In this document: positions 41,749 to 47,664 of the stretch, one piece after another
Numbering within the stretch: position 1 is the stretch's first letter
Layout: each line of letters starts with the position of its first letter
DNA from: an uncultured Alphaproteobacteria bacterium
Lineage (GTDB): Bacteria > Pseudomonadota > Alphaproteobacteria > HIMB59 > GCA-002718135
Direction: 5' to 3'
DNA: 47,664 nucleotides
Assembly (NCBI GenBank): GCA_902620425.1
Contig: CACNHX010000009.1
Span: 1-47,664, forward strand
Notes under the pieces: generated by a model
What the model saw: only the letters and a program-made list of their open reading frames with translations
Told to the model about the DNA's origin: nothing
The model's database searches: none
Program-made: the position numbers and the translations under genes

Positions 41749-43518
41749 TTATTGAACTACTGTATCTTTTGGATCAATTCCAGCAACTTCAACTGGCGCC
41801 TTCATAGCATCTCGTCTAAAAGGTTCTCCTAGTTCTTGATTTAACATTACTTCTATAAAAGTAGTGACGCCTTCCATTTGATCTTTACAAGATTGTTGTA
41901 AAACTTCAGTAAGCTCCTCTTGAGTATGAACCTTAACACCTTTAAATCCACATGCTTCTGCAATTTTTGCATAGCTTAATTTAGGATCAAGTTCAGTTCC
42001 AACAAAATTATTATTATACCAAAGTGTAGTGTTTCTTTTTTCCGCTCCCCATTGATAATTTCTAAAAATTATCATAGTAATATTTGGCCATCCATCTCTA
42101 TTGCAAGAAGTCATTTCACTCATGCTAATTCCAAATGCACCATCACCTGCAAAGCCTACAACGGGTGTATTAGGACAACCTATTTTTGCTCCAATTACAG
42201 ATGGAAAACCATAACCGCATGGTCCAAATAAACCAGGCGCTAAATACTTTCTACCGTTCTCAAATGTTGGGTAGGCGTTACCGATAGCACAATTGTTTCC
42301 TATATCACTTGATATAATTGCGTCTTCGGGAAGTCCTGCTTGAATACCTCTCCATGCCATTCTTGGTGACATTTTCTCAGGTTCTCTATCTCGTGAGTCT
42401 TTGTTCCAAGATGTACCAGGATCATCTTCTTCATGATCAAGGCCAGTTAATGTTTGTAGCCAAGCTGACTTTGTCTTATGAATTAACTCTTCTCGTTCTT
42501 TTCTATTTTTATCGCCTGCATTTGTTGTGAGGTTTTCTAAAATTTGTTCTGCTACCAGTTTTGCATCTCCACAAATACCAACGCTAATTTTTTTAGTTAA
42601 ACCAATACGATCAGAATTGATATCAACTTGAATGACATCTGCATTTTTTGGCCAATAATCTATTCCATAACCTGGTAAGGTTGAGAAAGGGTTTAACCTT
42701 GTGCCAAGAGCTAGAACCACATCTGCCTTTGATATTATTTCCATTGCTGCTTTAGATCCATTGTATCCTAAAGGACCAACAGCAAGAGGATGTTTGCCTG
42801 GAAAACTATCATTATGTTGATATCCGCATGCAACTGGAGCACTTAATTTTTCTGCAAGTTTTTTACAATCATCAATAGCGTCAGCTAAAATCACTCCAGC
42901 ACCAGATAAAATTACTGGAAATTTTGCATTAGATAAAAGATTTGCAGCTTCTTTAATTGCTTCTGTTCCACCTGAAGGTCTTTCAAATTTAATTATAGGT
43001 GGCAGATCAATATCAACAACTTGAGTCCAAAAATCTCTTGGTATATTTAATTGAGCAGGAGCAGATCCTTTAATAGCTTTTGAAATAACTCGATTTAAAA
43101 CTTCTGCAACTCTGGAGGGATCTCTTACTTCTTCTTGATAGCACACCATATCTTTAAATAAATTCATTTGCTCAACTTCTTGGAAACCTCCTTGACCAAT
43201 AGTTTTATTCGCTGCTTGAGGAGTAACTAAGAGCATTGGGGTATGATTCCAAAAAGCAGTTTTTATAGGTGTAACCAGGCCAGTTATGCCAGGTCCATTT
43301 TGAGCAATACACATTGCGATTTTACCAGTTGATCTTGTATAGCCATCAGCCATAATTCCGCCGTTTGACTCATGCGCAACATCCCAAAATGTTATTCCAG
43401 CTTTAGGGAAAAGATCTGAAATAGGCATAAATGCAGATCCAATTATTCCAAAAGCGTGTTGAATACCGTGTTTTTGTAAAACTTTTACGAAAGCCTCTTC
43501 AGTTGTCATTTTTGCCAT
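41749..43518 (-). CDS. xsc: Sulfoacetaldehyde acetyltransferase
   Basis: A 589-residue thiamine-diphosphate enzyme. The N-terminus (MTTEEAFVKVLQKHGIQHAF, GSAFMPISDLFPKAGITFWD, AHESNGGIMADGYTR) and TPQAANKTIGQGGFQEVEQM, FNPF-type RLNPFSTLPGYGIDYWPK and FRNYQWGAEKRN are characteristic of Xsc and distinguish it from acetolactate synthase. The TPP motif starts at GDGAFGIS, and the activating Glu is in AHES. Xsc splits sulfoacetaldehyde with phosphate into acetyl phosphate and sulfite in the cytoplasm. A TAAGGATTTA Shine-Dalgarno lies just before the ATG. It stands alone on its strand, convergent with a GMC gene; its metabolic partners (pta, aminotransferase/ald, comDE) are elsewhere in the window. 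Confidence 0.95.
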   Translation of the reverse strand: MAKMTTEEAFVKVLQKHGIQHAFGIIGSAFMPISDLFPKAGITFWDVAHESNGGIMADGYTRSTGKIAMCIAQNGPGITGLVTPIKTAFWNHTPMLLVTPQAANKTIGQGGFQEVEQMNLFKDMVCYQEEVRDPSRVAEVLNRVISKAIKGSAPAQLNIPRDFWTQVVDIDLPPIIKFERPSGGTEAIKEAANLLSNAKFPVILSGAGVILADAIDDCKKLAEKLSAPVACGYQHNDSFPGKHPLAVGPLGYNGSKAAMEIISKADVVLALGTRLNPFSTLPGYGIDYWPKNADVIQVDINSDRIGLTKKISVGICGDAKLVAEQILENLTTNAGDKNRKEREELIHKTKSAWLQTLTGLDHEEDDPGTSWNKDSRDREPEKMSPRMAWRGIQAGLPEDAIISSDIGNNCAIGNAYPTFENGRKYLAPGLFGPCGYGFPSVIGAKIGCPNTPVVGFAGDGAFGISMSEMTSCNRDGWPNITMIIFRNYQWGAEKRNTTLWYNNNFVGTELDPKLSYAKIAEACGFKGVKVHTQEELTEVLQQSCKDQMEGVTTFIEVMLNQELGEPFRRDAMKAPVEVAGIDPKDTVVQ

Positions 43519-43650
43519 ACTAAATCCTTAATATATTATTCTTTCCTACATTAAATTAATTATTAAATGAACTACAATAATCTTGTTAGTTATTTATTAA
43601 TTTTATAAAATTCCTATTTAATGAAAAAATAATTATTTACTATTGATAAA
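43519..43650. promoter_or_regulatory. Divergent intergenic region xsc/uvrC
   Basis: A 132-base AT-rich spacer must hold the promoters of xsc (-) and the uvrC run (+). The xsc Shine-Dalgarno is clear; a 14-base palindrome AATTTTATAAAATT lies at 43599-43612 but is of low complexity. I see no convincing -35/-10 pair. Confidence 0.35.
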
Positions 43651-45483
43651 ATGACGCTTCCTGGACAAGAGATTATTAAAGCTACATCTAAAACTTTGCC
43701 TAATCAACCTGGTGTATACCAAATGCAAGATGAAAAGGGTAACATTCTATATATTGGAAAAGCAAAAGTATTATCTAATAGAGTAAAGAATTATCTATCT
43801 TTAAATAACTTAACCAGAAGAATTCAAAGAATGGTTAGTCTAACTAAATCAATGAACTTCTTTGTCACAAATACAGAGTTAGAAGCAATCATACTTGAAT
43901 GTAATTTAATTAAAAGACATAAACCTCGATTTAATGTTCTGTTAAGAGACGATAAATCATTCCCTTATATATTTATTTCATCAGAACATGATTTTCCTAG
44001 AATTGAGAAACATCGTGGTCCTCAAAAGAAAAAAGGTAGATATTATGGACCATTTGCAAGTCCAGATGCAGTAAATAGAACTATTAATACAATACAACGA
44101 ATATTTCTTTTAAGATCATGCACAGACAAAGAGGTAAGTGCAGGAAATAAACTGTGTTTCAATTATTATCTTAAAAGATGTTCTGGTCCTTGCGGAGGAA
44201 AAATAACGAAAGAAGCCTATTCAAAATTAATAGAGGCAGCAGATGATTTTCTAAGTAGTGGCAATTCTCAAAAAATACAAAAAAATTTCACAGATCAAAT
44301 GTATAAAGCATCAAAAAAAAATAATTTTGAATTAGCAGCATCTTTAAGAGATAGACTTAAAGCTTTAAAACATATTGAACAAAATAATTCAATTAAGATT
44401 AAGGATATAAAAAATGCTGACATTTTTGCAATAACATCAAATGAAGGAAAAACATGTATTTATGGAAGTTTTTTTAGAAATAATACATCTTATGGTGGCA
44501 AAGCTTTCTTTCCAGATCATGACAACTTATTAGATCACGAGGAAATAATGTTAGGTTTCCTAAATATATTTTATGCAGAAAAAGATATTCCTGACACAAT
44601 TATTACTAACATTACTATTGATAAAAATAATAATTCACAAATTTTAGGAAAAAATTTTGATAAAACAAAATTCATTAAACCAATAAAAGGACCTAAAAAA
44701 AATTTACTTAAATTTGCAGAAAAAAATTCTAAAATAAATTTAGACATCAAATTAAATAAACTTAAATCTTTTGATAATTTTAATGCAGAAATAAAAAAAA
44801 TATTCAAACTCAAAGATGAAATTATAAAAATAGAAGCTTACGATAATAGCCATACATTTGGAAAACATCCTATAGGTGTAATGGTCGCCTATAATCAAAA
44901 TGGATTTATAAAATCAAATTATAGAAAATTTAATATTCGATTTGATCTTGAAGAAAACAAAAATAAAGTTGATGATTATTATATGATGAAAGAAATGCTT
45001 ACTAGGAGATTTAATAATTCAAAATTTCAAGACGAATTAGATTTGCCAAGTTTATTGCTTATAGATGGGGGCAAAGGACAATATAATTCTGCAAAAAAAG
45101 TATTAGATAGTTTAAAAATAGATATACCAATTATCTCTATGGCAAAAGGTGAGGAAAGAGATGCGGGTAGAGAAATTCTGATACATGATAAATTTACACA
45201 TAGATTAAATGAAAATAATCCTCTTCTCCACTTTTTACAAAATATTAGAGATGAAGTGCACAGATTTGCAATAACAACACATCGATCAAAAAGAGCGAAA
45301 ATGAGTGTCAGATCTGTGTTTGATGAAATAGAAGGAGTAGGTCCTGAAAGAAAGAAAATTTTAAAAAAACACTTTGGTACAGTGGAAAAATTAAAATTAG
45401 CTAGTTTAGATGAATTAAAAGAGATTAAATCTATACCTGAGTCAATTCTAACAAAAATTTATGAATATTTTCATAGCGTTTAA
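43651..45483 (+). CDS. uvrC: Excinuclease ABC subunit C
   Basis: A 610-residue nucleotide-excision-repair nuclease of normal length. The GIY-YIG nuclease domain is at the N-terminus (GVYQMQDEKGNILYIGKAKVLSNRVKNYL), followed by a cysteine cluster (LRSCTDKEVSAGNKLCFNYYLKRCSGPCGG), a UvrB-binding UVR motif (AASLRDRLKALKHIE), the RNase H-like nuclease core (KIEAYDNSHTFG, LLIDGGKGQYNSA) and C-terminal helix-hairpin-helix repeats (EGVGPERKKILKKHFGTVEKL). It makes both cuts around DNA lesions with UvrA and UvrB. It starts a four-gene plus-strand run with pgsA, moaD and moaE. Confidence 0.98.
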   Translation: MTLPGQEIIKATSKTLPNQPGVYQMQDEKGNILYIGKAKVLSNRVKNYLSLNNLTRRIQRMVSLTKSMNFFVTNTELEAIILECNLIKRHKPRFNVLLRDDKSFPYIFISSEHDFPRIEKHRGPQKKKGRYYGPFASPDAVNRTINTIQRIFLLRSCTDKEVSAGNKLCFNYYLKRCSGPCGGKITKEAYSKLIEAADDFLSSGNSQKIQKNFTDQMYKASKKNNFELAASLRDRLKALKHIEQNNSIKIKDIKNADIFAITSNEGKTCIYGSFFRNNTSYGGKAFFPDHDNLLDHEEIMLGFLNIFYAEKDIPDTIITNITIDKNNNSQILGKNFDKTKFIKPIKGPKKNLLKFAEKNSKINLDIKLNKLKSFDNFNAEIKKIFKLKDEIIKIEAYDNSHTFGKHPIGVMVAYNQNGFIKSNYRKFNIRFDLEENKNKVDDYYMMKEMLTRRFNNSKFQDELDLPSLLLIDGGKGQYNSAKKVLDSLKIDIPIISMAKGEERDAGREILIHDKFTHRLNENNPLLHFLQNIRDEVHRFAITTHRSKRAKMSVRSVFDEIEGVGPERKKILKKHFGTVEKLKLASLDELKEIKSIPESILTKIYEYFHSV

Positions 45484-45510
45484 AAAATTCTTAATCTACA
45501 AAGAATAGAA

Positions 45511-46053
45511 ATGAATATATCAAATATTCTAACAATAATTAGAATAGCTATAATCCCAATTATAGTTCTTTGTATTTATCTTACAAATCCATACTTTGGC
45601 TGGATTGCCTTTATATTATTTTGTTTAGCTGGAATAACAGATTACTTTGATGGTTATTTAGCAAGACTAAGAAATGAAGTGACAAATTTTGGTACATTTT
45701 TAGATCCAATTGCAGATAAATTATTAGTAGCAGCAGTTATTCTTATTTTAACTTCTAAGGGTGTAATAAGAGACTGGGATACTATTCCAGCACTAATAAT
45801 ATTATTAAGAGAAATTACAGTATCAGGTTTAAGAGAATACTTAGCTGGGATAAAAATTAGCATACCGGTTTCAAGAATTGCAAAAGCAAAAACCTTCCTT
45901 CAACTAGCAGCACTTGGATTACTTATATTATCCGAGAGTAATCTAAATATATTATTTATTATTTATCTAGGTAAGACTTTTCTATGGATTGCTGGAATTC
46001 TAACTCTCTATACAGCTTATGATTATGTTAAAGGATCGATAAAACATTTTTGA
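45511..46053 (+). CDS. pgsA: CDP-diacylglycerol-glycerol-3-phosphate 3-phosphatidyltransferase
   Basis: A 180-residue membrane enzyme of phosphatidylglycerol synthesis. The CDP-alcohol phosphatidyltransferase signature is complete: DYFDGYLARLR, then GTFLDPIADK, giving the Asp-Gly, Ala-Arg, Gly and two Asp positions that bind metal and substrate. About five hydrophobic helices follow the family pattern. It transfers the phosphatidyl group from CDP-diacylglycerol to glycerol 3-phosphate. It lies 27 bases after uvrC and 1 base before moaD, an order common in alphaproteobacteria. Confidence 0.96.
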   Translation: MNISNILTIIRIAIIPIIVLCIYLTNPYFGWIAFILFCLAGITDYFDGYLARLRNEVTNFGTFLDPIADKLLVAAVILILTSKGVIRDWDTIPALIILLREITVSGLREYLAGIKISIPVSRIAKAKTFLQLAALGLLILSESNLNILFIIYLGKTFLWIAGILTLYTAYDYVKGSIKHF

Positions 46054-46054
46054 A

Positions 46055-46300
46055 ATGAGAATTAGATATTTTGCTTGGGTCAAAGACATAACAAAAAAAG
46101 ATGATGAGATTATTGATATTAATCATCCTAAAACTGTAGAAGAATTAAAAGAGTATTTAGAAAATATATATCCAGAATTAAAAAAACATTTTTTACAAGA
46201 TGTTTTAAGATTTGCAGTTAATAAGGAATATGTTTCAGAAAATTTGAATTTAAAACCAATTGATGAAATTGCAATATTTCCACCAGTTAGTGGTGGGTAA
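46055..46300 (+). CDS. moaD: Molybdopterin synthase sulfur-carrier subunit
   Basis: An 81-residue ubiquitin-like protein ending in FPPVSGG, the C-terminal Gly-Gly that is thiocarboxylated to deliver sulfur to the molybdopterin precursor. RYFAWVKDITKKDDE at the start and VNKEYVSENLNLKPIDEIAIFPPVSGG at the end (two overlapping halves of the beta-grasp) are typical. It overlaps the moaE start by one base, so the two subunits of the synthase are coupled. Presence of moaD/E implies molybdenum enzymes elsewhere in the genome. Confidence 0.96.
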   Translation: MRIRYFAWVKDITKKDDEIIDINHPKTVEELKEYLENIYPELKKHFLQDVLRFAVNKEYVSENLNLKPIDEIAIFPPVSGG

Positions 46301-46716
46301 TGATAAAAATTCAAAAAAAAAATTTTAATCTAGAAGAAGAAATTGAGAAAATTAAAAATAAACATTCAGATATTGGTGCTCTCACTTCTTTTGTTGGTTA
46401 TGTAAGAGATTTAAATAACAATAAAGATGTTAAATATTTAAATTTAGATGTTTATGAAGAAATGGCGTTTAAAGAATTATCAAAAATTGAAAATGTAGCG
46501 ACTAAAAAATGGGGTTTAATTGATACTTTGATAATTCATAGATATGGAAAATTAAGTGTTAATGAAAAAATTGTTCTAGTTTCTTGTTTTTCACAACATA
46601 GAAAAAATAGTTTTGAAGCTTGTGAGTATATTATGGATTATTTAAAAAAAGACGCTCCATTCTGGAAAAATGAATTTTATTATAAAGATAATGAATGGTT
46701 AGAAAATTCTAGCTAG
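46300..46716 (+). CDS. moaE: Molybdopterin synthase catalytic subunit
   Basis: A 138-residue MoaE. The family landmarks FVGYVRD, YEEMAFKELS, HRYGKLSVNE and the catalytic-lysine segment LKKDAPFWKNEFY are all present. With MoaD it converts cyclic pyranopterin monophosphate into molybdopterin. Its last 8 bases overlap the end of the convergent ilvE gene. Confidence 0.96.
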   Translation: MIKIQKKNFNLEEEIEKIKNKHSDIGALTSFVGYVRDLNNNKDVKYLNLDVYEEMAFKELSKIENVATKKWGLIDTLIIHRYGKLSVNEKIVLVSCFSQHRKNSFEACEYIMDYLKKDAPFWKNEFYYKDNEWLENSS

Positions 46717-47593
46717 CGTTTTTAACCATATCGCTAAAATCATTCATAAATTTAAAAGTAGTGGTATTATCACCGGTATTATATTTAAAATCATCAATTG
46801 ACTTAATAGGCGTAATTTCTGCGGCTGTTCCTGTTAAAAAAGCTTCATCATAATTTCCAATTTCATCAGGCATTAAATGCTTTTCTGTTATTTCAAAACC
46901 TTGATTAGTTGCCATTTCAATAACTGTCTGACGTGTAATCCCATTAAGAAAACAATCTGGAATAGGGGTATGGATGTTGTTATCTTTAATAAAAAAAATG
47001 TTTGCTCCTGTACCTTCAGCTACATAACCTCTGTAATCTAGCATCAAAGCATCGTGATAGCCTTTTTTTTCTGCAAATTCTTTTGAGAGAGTGCAAATAA
47101 TGTAGGGTCCAGAAGCTTTTGCTTCATATGGAGCAGTATCTGGTGCAGGTCTTTTCCAAGGAGATGTAATTAATCTCAAACCTGCTTTTTGATCTTCAAT
47201 TTTAAAATAAGTTGCCCAATCATCCCAAACTGCAATAGCTACATTGATATTCGATTTGCCTGTTGATAAACCCATTTGATCTCCACCTCTCCAAGCAAGT
47301 GGTCTTACATAACAATTTTTATAATTCATTTTATCAATTAGTTCATATTTTGCTTTATTAATTTGATCATGAGTGAAAGGAATTTCCATTCCAATTATTT
47401 CAGCAGATTTAAAAAACCTTTTAGTATGCTCCTCTGATTTAAAAATCTTACCATTGTAGGCTCTTTCCCCTTCAAAAACAGCACTTGCATAATGAAGACC
47501 TTGGGAAATTACATGGGAATTTGCATCCCGCCATGGAATTATTTTACCGTTCATCCAAATCCATCCATCTCTATTTTCAAATGATTTAAGCAT
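46709..47593 (-). CDS. ilvE: Branched-chain amino acid aminotransferase
   Basis: A 294-residue fold-type IV PLP aminotransferase of normal length. WMNGKIIPWRDANSHVISQGLHYASAVFEG is the family N-terminus, the PLP Lys is K159 in YEAKASGPY, and GYVAEGTGANIFF with LNGITRQTV forms the cofactor phosphate site. It makes leucine, isoleucine and valine from their 2-oxo acids. It is convergent with moaE, overlapping by 8 bases, and is transcribed from the right end of the window. Confidence 0.95.
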   Translation of the reverse strand: MLKSFENRDGWIWMNGKIIPWRDANSHVISQGLHYASAVFEGERAYNGKIFKSEEHTKRFFKSAEIIGMEIPFTHDQINKAKYELIDKMNYKNCYVRPLAWRGGDQMGLSTGKSNINVAIAVWDDWATYFKIEDQKAGLRLITSPWKRPAPDTAPYEAKASGPYIICTLSKEFAEKKGYHDALMLDYRGYVAEGTGANIFFIKDNNIHTPIPDCFLNGITRQTVIEMATNQGFEITEKHLMPDEIGNYDEAFLTGTAAEITPIKSIDDFKYNTGDNTTTFKFMNDFSDMVKNAS

Positions 47594-47652
47594 GCTATTT
47601 ATTAATTTTTTTTAATGACAATTGACTATCAGTGATGCATAATTAAGTCAAT

Positions 47653-47664
47653 ATGGCTGACCTA
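47653..47664 (+). other. Possible start of a divergent gene cut by the window end
   Basis: An ATG at 47653 opens four codons (Met-Ala-Asp-Leu) to the window edge, divergent from ilvE across 59 bases. No clear Shine-Dalgarno sequence is seen. With so few codons this is only a possibility. Confidence 0.2.

Noticed and set aside
41749-43518. Acetolactate synthase or oxalyl-CoA decarboxylase
   Set aside because: The N-terminal and C-terminal motifs (GSAFMPISDLFP, NPFSTLPGYG, NYQWGAEKRN) fit Xsc specifically, and no ilvN/ilvC neighbour is present.
43599-43612. AATTTTATAAAATT palindrome upstream of uvrC
   Set aside because: Low-complexity AT sequence; likely by chance.
1-47664. tRNA, rRNA, CRISPR arrays, insertion sequences, riboswitches (glycine or SAM types common in this group)
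   Set aside because: Intergenic spaces were read and none showed the needed repeats, transposase genes or conserved RNA cores; most spacers are too short.

Overview
The window is a very AT-rich, tightly packed stretch of bacterial chromosome. Its gene families, its minimal spacers (many neighbours overlap by 1-11 bases, even at convergent ends), and the uvrC-pgsA-moaD-moaE order suggest a streamlined marine alphaproteobacterium of the SAR11/HIMB59 kind. That placement is inference. I found no rRNA, tRNA, CRISPR array, insertion sequence or phage gene, and no gap over 300 bases without a gene.

Layout. (1) 2-1941 (+): the 3' part of a fucose/arabinose-isomerase-like gene and a Gfo/Idh/MocA oxidoreductase. 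(2) 1931-15218 (-): one co-directional run of 13 genes. It starts with an oligopeptide/oligosaccharide-type ABC importer, then two Gfo/Idh proteins, a DMT permease, a sugar mutarotase, a two-subunit sulfopyruvate-decarboxylase-type TPP enzyme, a YihV-like PfkB kinase and an SlcC-like 2-hydroxyacid dehydrogenase. (3) 15370-17962 (+): a sulfatase-superfamily (phosphonate monoester hydrolase type) enzyme and a MetE-core methyltransferase. (4) 17959-22313: omega-amino-acid/taurine:pyruvate aminotransferase and alanine dehydrogenase (-), divergent from phosphotransacetylase and a DMT permease (+). (5) 22321-28127 (-): a sugar ABC importer lacking an ATPase, a double NTF2-like protein, a HAD protein without catalytic aspartates, and an SDR; a divergent LacI regulator and a frame-broken alpha/beta hydrolase follow. 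(6) 29956-35568: MetE-core enzyme, NTF2-like protein and double cupin (-), divergent from another double NTF2-like protein and a HisD/HpsN-family dehydrogenase (+). (7) 35565-40061 (-): sulfate activation genes cysNC, cysD and cysQ with a Ca/Na exchanger. (8) 40144-43518: a GMC oxidoreductase and sulfoacetaldehyde acetyltransferase (xsc), convergent. (9) 43651-47593: housekeeping uvrC, pgsA, moaD, moaE and ilvE.

How it fits together. Several blocks point at organosulfonate metabolism meeting at sulfoacetaldehyde. The aminotransferase with alanine dehydrogenase could make it from taurine. The SlcC-like dehydrogenase with ComDE could make it from sulfolactate. The GMC enzyme could make it from isethionate, and the HisD-family enzyme could feed in from dihydroxypropanesulfonate. 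Xsc then yields acetyl phosphate plus sulfite, and Pta yields acetyl-CoA. The YihV-like kinase, mutarotase and large importer in the same run as ComDE raise the possibility of a sulfosugar route not organised like known sulfoglycolysis operons. Xsc, Pta, Ald, ComDE and the sulfate-activation genes are recognised with good confidence; the substrates of the sugar-type genes and of the cupin/NTF2/MetE/HisD cluster are not established by the sequence.
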